From positions 1 to 49,930 of the forward strand of contig CAZWUL010000003.1 of NCBI GenBank assembly GCA_964636625.1: 49,930 nt of DNA, given 5' to 3'. Positions 26,081 to 33,955 of this stretch are shown in pieces (position 1 is the stretch's first letter; each line of letters opens with the position of its first letter). A program made the position numbers and the translations under genes. The stretch is from CAZWUL01 sp964636625 (GTDB lineage: Bacteria > Atribacterota > Phoenicimicrobiia > Phoenicimicrobiales > Stramentimicrobiaceae). The notes below the pieces were generated by a model. It was not told the origin of the DNA. It did no database searches and was given only the letters and a program-made list of their open reading frames with translations.

Positions 26081-26596
26081 ATGGAATATATGAATCCAGA
26101 AGAATTGGTTTCTTTGTTAAAAAAGAATTTAAAAGAATCTATTATAGATAGCCGTATTGAAACCAATAAAGCAGGGATTAAGCAAGAAAAATATCACAAT
26201 GTTTGGGTGGAAGTGAAAAAGGAAAAATTTAAAGAAGCAATAGAAACTTTGGCCAGCATACATTACCCACATATTGCTATTATTGCTGGAAATGATACCG
26301 GCGAATCTATTGATTTGACTTATTTATTATCAATCTATTATGGGGAAAGATTCAAGGAAATATCAGTAAATATTAAGGTGAGTTTAGACAGAAAGAATCC
26401 CTCAATAAATAGTATTATTGATTTAATTCCAGGAGCTCAGACAACAGAAAGAGAAATAAAAGAAATGCTAGGAGTAGATTTTGTAGGGTTACCAGATATG
26501 CATAATATATTTTTACCATATGATTTTCCAAAGAATGTTTTTCCTTTTAGAAAAGATCAAAAAGACTTGGACAAGCTTGTTCAAAAGGAAAGTTGA
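26081..26596 (+). CDS. mbhK: Hydrogenase subunit MbhK (NuoC-like)
   Basis: Soluble 30-kDa-subunit homologue, 171 aa, without redox centres. Family features are DTGESIDLTYLLSIYYG (about 71-87), SINSIIDLIPGAQTTEREIKEMLGVDF in the middle-to-C-terminal part, and LPYDFPKN near the end. The SD is AAAAGGTTGGTGATG. It assembles with MbhL. The stop overlaps the extended reading frame of mbhL. Confidence 0.92.
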   Translation: MEYMNPEELVSLLKKNLKESIIDSRIETNKAGIKQEKYHNVWVEVKKEKFKEAIETLASIHYPHIAIIAGNDTGESIDLTYLLSIYYGERFKEISVNIKVSLDRKNPSINSIIDLIPGAQTTEREIKEMLGVDFVGLPDMHNIFLPYDFPKNVFPFRKDQKDLDKLVQKES

Positions 26597-26607
26597 GGTG
26601 GTCAAAG

Positions 26608-27831
26608 TTGAGTAAATCAAGCTATAAAGTTCCTATTGGTCCTATTCATCCTTCTTTAGAAGAACCGATGACTTTTAATTTTGAAATTTCAGGAGAAAAA
26701 ATAACATCGGTTGATTTAGCCCCAGGGGATAATCATCGGGGTATTGAATTTATGGGAAGGAATAGAAATATTGTTCAAATTATCTATCTTGCTGAAAGAA
26801 TATGTGGCATTTGTTCTGCCTCTCACCCATTTGCTTTTTGCCGGGCTGTAGAAAATGCGGCAGGTATTACTGTACCTCCAAGAGCTGAATATATAAGGGT
26901 AATTATTTCTGAATTGGAGCGTATCCATTCACATATTCTCTGGGCAGGTGTTGCAGCACATGAATTGGGTTTTGATTCAGTCTTATACCTTTCCTGGAAA
27001 GTGCGTGAAGAAGTAATGGATATACTTGAAATATTAACAGGTAATCGAGTTAATTATGGAATGTTTATGATTGGCGGAGTACGGAGAGATATTACTGAAG
27101 AACAAATTCCACGTATTAAAAAAACTATAGAATATTATAAGGAAGCTTATCAAAAAATAGAAGATGTTTTTCTTCAAGACCCCAGTATTGCTTTAAGAAC
27201 TAAAAATGTTGGTATATTAACTTATGAAGAGGCCTTAAACCTATCTGCTGTTGGACCTACAACCCGGGCATCAGGAGTAAAAAAAGATGTTCGGCAGGAT
27301 CAGCCATATTCTGCTTATGCTGATATGGATGTTAAGGCTATTACCCCTGATATGTTTAATGGTAGAACAAAGGGGGATGTTTATGATAGAATTGTGGTTC
27401 GGGTATTAGAAGTATTTCAATCTGTTCAGATTATTGAACATTGTGTTAATAATTTACCAGAAGGAGATATTCTGAGTGAGAAAAAAATTGCCAAATTGTT
27501 GGGCACTCTCAAAAAGGCAAAAGGAGAAGGGGTTGGAAGGCATGAAGCTCCTCGTGGAGAAGTTATTCATTATGTGAAATTAAATGAGGCAGAAAGTCCG
27601 GAAGTATGGAAAGCGAGAGCTCCAACGTACAATAACTTAATGCCATGGGTACCAATGCTAAGGGAACAGGAAGTAGCTGATATACCAATTGTTATCGCTT
27701 CCATTGATCCTTGTATTGGTTGTATGGACAGAGCTACGCTTGTTGATACAAAAACATACAAAAAGCAGGTATTAACAAGAGATGAACTGAGAAAATTAAG
27801 CATTGAAAAAACCAGGAGGTTGCTACAATGA
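26608..27831 (+). CDS. mbhL: [NiFe] hydrogenase catalytic large subunit MbhL
   Basis: Group 4 H2-evolving catalytic subunit. I chose TTG 26608 (407 aa, MSKSSYKVPIGP) because GAGGTGGT is six bases upstream; a TTG at 26593 overlaps the mbhK stop. All four Ni-Fe ligands are present: Cys66 and Cys69 in RICGIC, Cys369 and Cys372 in DPCIGCMDR. This separates it from MBS/MBX sulfur-reducing relatives, which have lost ligands. About 33 residues follow DPCIGCMDR, consistent with a tail removed by the protease at 29330-29782. Confidence 0.96.
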   Translation: MSKSSYKVPIGPIHPSLEEPMTFNFEISGEKITSVDLAPGDNHRGIEFMGRNRNIVQIIYLAERICGICSASHPFAFCRAVENAAGITVPPRAEYIRVIISELERIHSHILWAGVAAHELGFDSVLYLSWKVREEVMDILEILTGNRVNYGMFMIGGVRRDITEEQIPRIKKTIEYYKEAYQKIEDVFLQDPSIALRTKNVGILTYEEALNLSAVGPTTRASGVKKDVRQDQPYSAYADMDVKAITPDMFNGRTKGDVYDRIVVRVLEVFQSVQIIEHCVNNLPEGDILSEKKIAKLLGTLKKAKGEGVGRHEAPRGEVIHYVKLNEAESPEVWKARAPTYNNLMPWVPMLREQEVADIPIVIASIDPCIGCMDRATLVDTKTYKKQVLTRDELRKLSIEKTRRLLQ

Positions 27832-28835
27832 TAGAAAGTGGTTTTGCAGGTTTTCTTTTACAAATTGTTGGAGCAATAATTATTGCTTTTTTTGGAGTAA
27901 CAGCAGGTCTTTTATATAAAGGCGTTGACAGAAAAATAGCAGCTAAAATGCAGTCAAGGATAGGGCCTCCTATTAGACAGCCATTTTATGATTTTTTTAA
28001 GTTGATGATGAAAGAAAATGTAGTTCCGGAAAATGCAGTTCCCTGGGTTTTTAATGGTGCTCCATTGTTAGCTTTAGTTTCTACTATTACAATTTTATTT
28101 TATATTCCCTTAGCATCAGTACCGGCTTTATTGGGAAATTCAGGTGATTTGATACTAATTGCCTATCTCTTGGCAGTTCCAGCAATAGCATTGGTTGTAG
28201 GAGGCTTTTCGTCAGGTTCTACTTATGCTAGTATTGGAGCACAAAGAGAAATGGTTATGATGATGAGTTATGAGCTACCCTTAGTAACGATAATTATTGC
28301 TCTTGGGTGGCGATTAAATCTTGTTGATCCTAGCTTAAATGTATTTTCTCTTAATGTTTTAAGTACTAATCCGATCTGGGGAATAGTAGGTCCATTAGGG
28401 TTTATTGGAGCGCTGTTTTTATTCTTTACCTTAGCAATAGTAACACCTGCAGAATTAGCTATTGTTCCTTTTGATATCCCTGAGGCTGAGACTGAGTTAG
28501 CCGGTGGAGTTTTAGTTGAATATTCTGGAAGAAATTTAGCTTTATTTGAATTAGCTAATGCTGTTAAAATGATTGTAATGGCAGCTTTAACGGTTGCATT
28601 GTTTTTTCCTTACAACATATCTCATTTGCTTTCCTTGAGTGGAATAATAGCATTTTTTGTAGACCTGCTATTCTTTTTACTAAAGTTGTTTATAGTAATC
28701 TTTTTTGAAGCAACTTATATACGTGTAGCCTTAGCTCGATTAAAGATAAATCAAGCATCAATTACTTATATAATTTATCTTTCTGTAATAGGGTTAATGG
28801 GATTATTGTTAATTGTAGTGGATTATTTAATATAA
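27828..28835 (+). CDS. mbhM: Hydrogenase membrane anchor MbhM (NuoH-like)
   Basis: At 335 aa with about eight helices, it docks the hydrogenase to the membrane arm and links redox chemistry to ion flow. Motifs are KMQSRIGPPIRQPFYDFFKL (about 44-63), IGAQREMVMMMSYELPL and PFDIPEAETELAGG, typical of NuoH and its group-4 relatives. ATGA overlap with mbhL. Confidence 0.94.
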   Translation: MIESGFAGFLLQIVGAIIIAFFGVTAGLLYKGVDRKIAAKMQSRIGPPIRQPFYDFFKLMMKENVVPENAVPWVFNGAPLLALVSTITILFYIPLASVPALLGNSGDLILIAYLLAVPAIALVVGGFSSGSTYASIGAQREMVMMMSYELPLVTIIIALGWRLNLVDPSLNVFSLNVLSTNPIWGIVGPLGFIGALFLFFTLAIVTPAELAIVPFDIPEAETELAGGVLVEYSGRNLALFELANAVKMIVMAALTVALFFPYNISHLLSLSGIIAFFVDLLFFLLKLFIVIFFEATYIRVALARLKINQASITYIIYLSVIGLMGLLLIVVDYLI

Positions 28836-28848
28836 AGAGGTGAATATT

Positions 28849-29256
28849 ATGCCTACCCCAATGGTATTTGAATTAATTAAGCAATTATTTAGTAAATCTG
28901 CAACAAATTGTTTTCCTATTAAATATTATCCTGGAAATACTACTGTAACTGAATTGATCAACAAAGTGCAAAAAGGTGAAGCTAAGATAAATTCAACAGT
29001 AGAAATACCAGCTAAATTTAGGGGGAAAATTACCTATGAAAGAGAAAAATGCATTGGATGTCGTTTATGTGTAAGAGTTTGCCCGTCTAATGCAATTGAA
29101 TTTCTACCAGATGAGAAAAAAATAAAAATAAGATTAGATAGATGTATATTTTGTTCACAATGCAACGACGTTTGTCCGGTAAATTGTTTACATATGTCTG
29201 AAGATTTTCTATTAGCCAACGAAGATCGATTGAGCCCAGAGATGATTGTAAAATAA
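28849..29256 (+). CDS. mbhN: Hydrogenase ferredoxin-like subunit MbhN (NuoI-like)
   Basis: Carries two [4Fe-4S] clusters that accept electrons from soluble ferredoxin. I chose ATG 28849 (135 aa) after AAAGAGGTG; an in-frame GTG three codons upstream lies within that SD. The cluster motifs are CIGCRLCVRVCP and CIFCSQCNDVCP, in the C-terminal half. It is the last gene of the operon and ends at a bidirectional hairpin. Confidence 0.94.
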   Translation: MPTPMVFELIKQLFSKSATNCFPIKYYPGNTTVTELINKVQKGEAKINSTVEIPAKFRGKITYEREKCIGCRLCVRVCPSNAIEFLPDEKKIKIRLDRCIFCSQCNDVCPVNCLHMSEDFLLANEDRLSPEMIVK

Positions 29257-29293
29257 GTGATTGGTTTTGATACAATTTAATATATAAATAAAT

Positions 29294-29331
29294 AATAAAA
29301 TACCACCTCTATTAAGGAGTGGTATTTTATT
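29294..29331. terminator. Bidirectional terminator between mbh operon and protease gene
   Basis: Perfect 13-bp arms AATAAAATACCAC (29294-29306) and GTGGTATTTTATT (29319-29331) around a 12-nt loop, A-rich on one side and T-rich on the other. It serves the + strand mbh transcript and the convergent - strand gene whose stop lies at its edge. Confidence 0.8.
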
Positions 29332-29782
29332 ATATTATAGGGATATCATTGATTTTATTTTCCTTAATTTTTTTAATAATCTTATGACAACCATCAAGTA
29401 CTGGTTTACTTAAGGGTTCTCCTAATTTGGCATTTATGGGCTGGATTCCAATTAACATTATTTTTTTACAATAAGGAGTTAAATATTTAATTAACAGAGG
29501 TAAAGGCATTGAATGAGTAGAAAGCTGAAAATGGGTAATTTTATTTAGGGGAATTAGACGAAATATCCCGCCAGGAAGACTCATGTTAGCAGAGTCAATC
29601 ATAATTAACAGGTTAGGTTTTAATTTTTTTATGACAGAGGTATAGTTCTCAGGAGCGGATTTACCATCAATGGTTATCCAATCTGGTTGAGAAAAGTTAC
29701 GGGCAATAAAAGAACCAGCTCCATCATCACCTCGAAGATTATTGCCAATCCCGAAAAGTACTTTATCTGATTTGATTCCCAT
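29330..29782 (-). CDS. Hydrogenase maturation protease (M52, HycI-like)
   Basis: Nickel-dependent endopeptidase that removes the C-terminal tail of the [NiFe] large subunit after metal insertion. I chose the ATG at 29782 (150 aa, MGIKSDKVLFGIGNN) because AAGGAGAACTG lies upstream on that strand; a longer frame starts at 29824. GIGNNLRGDDGAG is the M52 signature with its Asp ligand, MIDSANM holds the second acidic ligand, and STHSMPL the His ligand. Convergent to mbhA-N, it is the likely processor of MbhL. It is the only confident - strand gene here. Confidence 0.9.
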   Translation of the reverse strand: MGIKSDKVLFGIGNNLRGDDGAGSFIARNFSQPDWITIDGKSAPENYTSVIKKLKPNLLIMIDSANMSLPGGIFRLIPLNKITHFQLSTHSMPLPLLIKYLTPYCKKIMLIGIQPINAKLGEPLSKPVLDGCHKIIKKIKENKINDIPII

Positions 29783-29869
29783 AGAACAGTTCTCCTTGTA
29801 AGTTTCTTTAATATATAATAACATAAGAAAAATGTAAGCAAAAAATTGTTTTTTAAATAGTATAAAAAT

Positions 29870-29898
29870 TTGCAGTAAGTTAGAAAGAATTGTAATAT
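29870..29898 (+). promoter_or_regulatory. Putative promoter for the SPOR-domain gene
   Basis: TTGCAG (29870-29875), 17-bp spacer, TAATAT (29893-29898), with TG directly before the -10 box. Assigned by eye in the 196-bp divergent gap between the protease gene and the SPOR gene. Confidence 0.4.
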
Positions 29899-29978
29899 TA
29901 TATTAAAATTGGTTTATCGGGATGTATTGCTTTTAAAAAAATACTTTATTGAGATTTAGTTAAAGGGGGTATCTATTT

Positions 29979-30635
29979 TTGAGACGTTCAAGGCGGATTT
30001 ATAAGAAAAAGTCCAGAAGTAATCTGGAAACTTTAATTATTTTAATTGGTGCAATATTTATTTTATCCGTTGCTTTTTATATGGCAAGAGAAAAAAGTTT
30101 TTTACCTCCAGAAGAAATAGCCACCGAAAGGCAAGATGTAACAGAGGAGGTAATAACCCAAGAAGAGGCAGATAACCTGGAAATAGATGGATTATTAGCC
30201 CAAGGCACCCCTGGAGCAGAAGAGCCAAACCAGATAGGAGCAATGAGAGAACCTGATATTTACATAGCAGAAGAGGAAGGAAATCGTGAAGAAAGAAGAG
30301 AAACAACCCCCTCGACCGGGCAGGTATTAGAACCAGAACCAGAAACAATAGAAGAAAAAGTTATTCAGGATAGTCTGGTTGAAGAAGATGTCCATCAAGA
30401 AGAATCAAGCGTATCAGGTCCGGTATATACTGTCCAGGTAGGTTTCTTTTCGGTTGAGGATAATGCCCGAGGCTTAGCTAAAGAAATCGAAGCATATGGG
30501 TACCAAACTTTTGTTTTAGAGCAAAATGGTGCTTACAAGGTTCAGGTAGGGGCTTATTCTGTCCGGTCACAGGCAGAAAGGGCATCACAGGAGTTAAAAA
30601 ACCGTGGTTATGAAATTTGGGTTACTCAGAGGTAA
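29979..30635 (+). CDS. SPOR-domain membrane protein
   Basis: Probable peptidoglycan-binding cell-envelope protein. At 218 aa it has a basic N-terminus, one helix (about 17-34), a long acidic Glu/Pro-rich linker (about 40-145) and a C-terminal SPOR domain with two repeats (VYTVQVGFFSVEDNARGLAKE and YKVQVGAYSVRSQAERASQEL). SPOR domains bind denuded glycan strands at the septum. The TTG start follows TAAAGGGGGT. The strong acidic linker suggests an extended spacer. Specific function unknown. Confidence 0.85.
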   Translation: MRRSRRIYKKKSRSNLETLIILIGAIFILSVAFYMAREKSFLPPEEIATERQDVTEEVITQEEADNLEIDGLLAQGTPGAEEPNQIGAMREPDIYIAEEEGNREERRETTPSTGQVLEPEPETIEEKVIQDSLVEEDVHQEESSVSGPVYTVQVGFFSVEDNARGLAKEIEAYGYQTFVLEQNGAYKVQVGAYSVRSQAERASQELKNRGYEIWVTQR

Positions 30636-30708
30636 TTATACTATAATAATTATAAGGTAAAATAAATATATAATAGGACATTATAAATAAATCATTCTAA
30701 TATTTTAA

Positions 30709-31377
30709 ATGAAGTATTTAAGCAAAGCTAAAAATAACAAAAAAAATATCCCTAAAGCAACAATTCATCGGCTTTCTATTTGCCACAGATGCTTGGAAAT
30801 GTTTTTTATTACTAAATCTAAAGAAAAAAAGAAAATAATATCCTCAGCAGAAATATCTGAGATAACCGGAATTAGCGCAGATCAAATTCGAAAAGATTTA
30901 GCTTATTTTGGTGAATTTGGAAAAAGGGGAACTGGGTACCCGCTCCATGAATTAATTGTTGTATTAAAAAATATTTTAGGAGCAAGCAAGAAATGGGACA
31001 TTATAATTGCAGGAGCTGGAAATCTAGGTGAGGCATTAATCCGTTATAAGGGTTTTCAGAAGAGGGGTTTTATAATTAAAGGTATTTTTGATAACGACAA
31101 AACAAAAATAGACAATAAAATAAATGGAATAAAAATCTATGACATTAAACGATTGGAAGCTTTTGTAAAAGAAAAAAATATTAAAATAGGGATTATTGCT
31201 GTTCCTGCCGAGCCTGCCCAAGAAATAGCCGATAATATGATTGCTGGAGGCATTAAATCAATCTTAAATTTTGCCCCAACCACAATTAAATATCCAGACT
31301 ATGTGAAAGTAAATACCATAGATATTTCAATTGAATTAGAAAGACTGGTATATTTTTTAACATCAGAACCAAAATAA
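30709..31377 (+). CDS. rex: Redox-sensing transcriptional repressor Rex
   Basis: Dimeric repressor released from DNA when NADH/NAD+ rises. At 222 aa, the winged helix covers about residues 15-90 (ISSAEISEITGISADQIRKDLAYFGEFGKRGTGY) and the Rossmann NAD(H) domain follows (AGAGNLGEALIRY, then IFDND). The C-terminal helix is domain-swapped in known structures. Its likely operator lies at 31501-31518, directly upstream of the FDH operon. No Rex box is seen upstream of rex itself, so autoregulation is not evident. Confidence 0.95.
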   Translation: MKYLSKAKNNKKNIPKATIHRLSICHRCLEMFFITKSKEKKKIISSAEISEITGISADQIRKDLAYFGEFGKRGTGYPLHELIVVLKNILGASKKWDIIIAGAGNLGEALIRYKGFQKRGFIIKGIFDNDKTKIDNKINGIKIYDIKRLEAFVKEKNIKIGIIAVPAEPAQEIADNMIAGGIKSILNFAPTTIKYPDYVKVNTIDISIELERLVYFLTSEPK

Positions 31378-31457
31378 TACCAAAATAGCATTTTAAAAAA
31401 TATAATGGATTCTTAATACTCAAAAATAGTATAAACTATTTGGTTGGCTTGATTGAG

Positions 31458-31487
31458 TTGACATAGGAAATAATTGTATGATAGAAT
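31458..31487 (+). promoter_or_regulatory. Putative promoter of the FDH operon
   Basis: TTGACA (31458-31463, a consensus -35), 18-bp spacer, TAGAAT (31482-31487). A start site near 31494 would place the Rex box at about +8 to +25, a repressing position. Confidence 0.55.
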
Positions 31488-31500
31488 TTCTTTTGGTTGC

Positions 31501-31518
31501 TTGTGACTTTTTTCACAA
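31501..31518 (+). promoter_or_regulatory. Rex operator
   Basis: TTGTGACTTTTTTCACAA has perfect TTGTGA/TCACAA half-sites with a 6-bp spacer, which is the established Rex consensus. It lies 124 bp after the rex stop and 84 bp before the first gene of the FDH operon. I found no other perfect TTGTGA-N6-TCACAA site near a gene start in the window. Confidence 0.85.
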
Positions 31519-31601
31519 AATATATATTTTAACAGCTTGTAATTTGTAATAAACTTTATTTTTGTTTTATTTACCAGGGAAATAGGGGATTATAATACTA
31601 T

Positions 31602-31949
31602 ATGAAAATAAATGAAATTGTTGAAATTTTAGATGCCGAAGTGTTAACTGGTGAGCTCTTTCTGGAGCAGGAAATCGAAGAATTCGCTGTAAGTGATTTA
31701 TTAAGTGATGTCCTGGCATTGAGCAAAGATCAATTTTTATTATTGACTGGTTTAACAAGCCAACAGGTAGTAAGAACTACGGAGATTGCTGGCGGAATTG
31801 GAGTTGTTTTTGTTAGAGGAAAAACACCCGAACCGGGAGCTATTGGGATGGCTCGGTCACATCACATTCCTTTACTAATGACTTCAAAATCAGCCTTTGA
31901 ATCATGTCGGGCAATAGTTGAGGCTATTAATAAAAAAGAGAAAAAATGA
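31602..31949 (+). CDS. DRTGG-domain protein (first of FDH operon)
   Basis: A 115-aa protein resembling the DRTGG domain, a small alpha/beta fold of unknown ligand often fused to CBS or phosphotransacetylase domains. GGIGVVFVRGKTPEPGAIGMA and HHIPLLMTSKSAFESC are the most recognisable parts. Similar small proteins occur beside multimeric flavin-based hydrogenases in anaerobic Firmicutes (recalled, not searched). It is the first gene after the Rex box and overlaps the CBS-HATPase gene by four bases. Role unknown; a small-molecule or redox sensor is an inference. Confidence 0.65.
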   Translation: MKINEIVEILDAEVLTGELFLEQEIEEFAVSDLLSDVLALSKDQFLLLTGLTSQQVVRTTEIAGGIGVVFVRGKTPEPGAIGMARSHHIPLLMTSKSAFESCRAIVEAINKKEKK

Positions 31950-32878
31950 CAATCTTACATTCTAAAGAGAAACTAACTTTAGCTAGTGAGCTAATATATG
32001 AAATAAAAGTAAAAGATGCCATGCATAGAGATGTTATTTTTTTTAGTCAAGATGCAACCTTTAGGGAAATACAATTATCAATGAAACAAAATAGGATTTC
32101 AGGAGTTCCTATTTTAGATGATAACAATGATATTATCGGAATTGTTAGCATTGATAATGTTATTTCAGCATTGGATAACAACTATGTTAATGATACAGTT
32201 AAAGAATATATGACTAAAAATGTAATTACTATTCCACAAAGTTACTCCCTGGTTTCAGCTATTAAAAAATTTGAAAAGTATAAATTTGGCCGCCTTCCAG
32301 TAACTAAAAATACCCATTCAAAGAAAATCGTTGGGATTATAACCATGGGAGATATTTTAAATTATCTTCTGGTCAGCATACAGGCAATTGCTGAAAAAGT
32401 AGAAAAGAAAGAATCAGACAATGATAATTTATCCACAGAAATGGCCAGGCAGACCACCAAAAAACGTATGCGTTTTGAAGTAAAAAAAGCCGATTTCGAT
32501 AATGCAGGACGGGTGGCAAGTATTGTTAGAAACTATCTCCAGAAACTTAAAATAGAAAAACAGGTTTTACGAAAGATAGCCATTGTTTGTTATGAGGCTG
32601 AAATGAATATTAGTATACATTCATTAGGTGGTTATATAACTGTAGAAACTGAACCAGCAGAGGTTATTATAACTGCTGTCGATTATGGCCCGGGCATCCC
32701 TGATATTGAAGAGGCAATGAAGCCGGGATTTACTACCGCTTCAGAACAAATAAGGGCCTTAGGTTTTGGTGCAGGAATGGGTTTGCCTAATATTAAAAGA
32801 TGTGCAGACCATTTAGAGCTGGAATCTTCCATGGAAACAGGAACAATATTAAAAGCTACTATTCGTTTAGGGGGATAA
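31946..32878 (+). CDS. CBS-pair and HATPase (anti-sigma-like) domain protein
   Basis: A 310-aa soluble protein. Residues about 15-140 form two CBS motifs (VKDAMHRDVIFF..., VKEYMTKNVITI...), an adenosyl-nucleotide sensor. Residues about 190-308 are an HATPase_c fold with N-box-like CYEAEMNI, G1 DYGPGIPD and G2 GFGAGMGLPNIKR, close to RsbW-type serine kinases. There is no phosphoacceptor His domain, so it is not a normal sensor kinase. It may phosphorylate or sequester a partner according to ATP/AMP level; the partner is not identified. Confidence 0.8.
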   Translation: MTILHSKEKLTLASELIYEIKVKDAMHRDVIFFSQDATFREIQLSMKQNRISGVPILDDNNDIIGIVSIDNVISALDNNYVNDTVKEYMTKNVITIPQSYSLVSAIKKFEKYKFGRLPVTKNTHSKKIVGIITMGDILNYLLVSIQAIAEKVEKKESDNDNLSTEMARQTTKKRMRFEVKKADFDNAGRVASIVRNYLQKLKIEKQVLRKIAIVCYEAEMNISIHSLGGYITVETEPAEVIITAVDYGPGIPDIEEAMKPGFTTASEQIRALGFGAGMGLPNIKRCADHLELESSMETGTILKATIRLGG

Positions 32879-32880
32879 TA

Positions 32881-33225
32881 ATGAAATTGAGTGAAATAAT
32901 TGAAAAATGCTCTTTGGAAAAAGTTGTATTTTGTTCAGATGAAGAAATTAAAAATGGTTACACCGGAGACTTAATGTCAGATGTTATTGCCAACGCTAAT
33001 AATAATAGCATCTGGATTACTATACAAGCTCATAAAAACAGTATTGCTGTAGCATTAATTAAAGATATCTCGGCAATTATATTTGCCAATGAGGTCCCTA
33101 TAAGCCCAGAGGTAATTAGGAAAGCTAAAGAAGAAAATATTTCTATATTCCATACTAATAAGAATTCGTTTACCATTTCAGGAGAAATATATTCATTGTT
33201 GGAGGACAAAACTGAGCAGGGTTGA
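32881..33225 (+). CDS. DRTGG-domain protein (second copy)
   Basis: A 114-aa protein starting at ATG 32881, right after the CBS-HATPase stop (GGGGGATAATA upstream). The longer frame from 32800 lies inside the upstream gene. GDLMSDVIANANNNSIWITIQ and VALIKDISAIIFANEVPISPE parallel LSDVLALSKDQFLLLTG and VVFVRGKTPEPG of the first copy, so the pair looks like an old duplication. Its 3' end overlaps the likely CTG start of the PHP gene. Confidence 0.62.
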   Translation: MKLSEIIEKCSLEKVVFCSDEEIKNGYTGDLMSDVIANANNNSIWITIQAHKNSIAVALIKDISAIIFANEVPISPEVIRKAKEENISIFHTNKNSFTISGEIYSLLEDKTEQG

Positions 33226-33955
33226 TTTGCATATTCATTCTTCCCTCTCTGCTTGTGGGGAAGATATTATGTCACCTCAACTCATACTAAAGCAGGCAGA
33301 AAAGAAGAAAATTGGCTTAATTGCAGTAACTGACCATAACACGATTACTCATTCCGTGCTAACTCATAAATTAAGCAAAGGCAGTAATGTGCGTACGATT
33401 TTAGGGGTTGAGTTAACAAGTAAAGAAGAAGTACATTTATTAGGCTATTTTCCTGATGAGAAAAGTATAAGCGAAATGGAGCTAAAAATAAAGGAATGTT
33501 TGCCTGTGCTGGGAAATAAGGCTTCTTTTTTTGGATATCAGCTTGTTTATGATTATTATGGAAAAGTAATAGAAGTTGACCATCTGTTACGGCAAAATGC
33601 CTTACAAATAGGTTTGGATGATTTGGTTGAGTTTATTCAATCTATCGGGGGAATTGCCATTCCGGCTCATATTGAACGGGATTATTGTGGCTTAATAAGT
33701 CAAATAGGATTTTTAGATCCCCAAAGTAATTTTGATGCTGTTGAAGTTTCTAGATTTCAATGGATAAGAAAGAATTACAAGCCGGGGGATATTATCGAAG
33801 GATTTCCGGTAATTAGTGGTTCAGATAGCCACTTTTTAGAAGATATTGGAATGTTCTATATGGAAACCAAAAATATGAAGGAATTGGATGAAATTACCGA
33901 TTTTAATTCCTTAAAAAGATATCTGAGGAAAATTAAATTTGAAAAACCTAGCTGA
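33212..33955 (+). CDS. PHP-domain metallo-phosphoesterase
   Basis: Likely cytosolic phosphoesterase of the PHP fold. Metal-binding motifs are DLHIHSSLSACGED, TDHNT, the central PAHIERD and the C-terminal GSDSHFLEDIG. Start choice: the first ATG/TTG-type codon in frame is TTG 33227, which removes the D-L of DLHIH and lacks an SD. CTG 33212 keeps MSRVDLHIH and has GGAGGA five bases upstream, so I prefer it (247 aa). Its place between signalling genes suggests it removes a phosphate or second messenger; the substrate is unknown. Confidence 0.75.
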   Translation: MSRVDLHIHSSLSACGEDIMSPQLILKQAEKKKIGLIAVTDHNTITHSVLTHKLSKGSNVRTILGVELTSKEEVHLLGYFPDEKSISEMELKIKECLPVLGNKASFFGYQLVYDYYGKVIEVDHLLRQNALQIGLDDLVEFIQSIGGIAIPAHIERDYCGLISQIGFLDPQSNFDAVEVSRFQWIRKNYKPGDIIEGFPVISGSDSHFLEDIGMFYMETKNMKELDEITDFNSLKRYLRKIKFEKPS

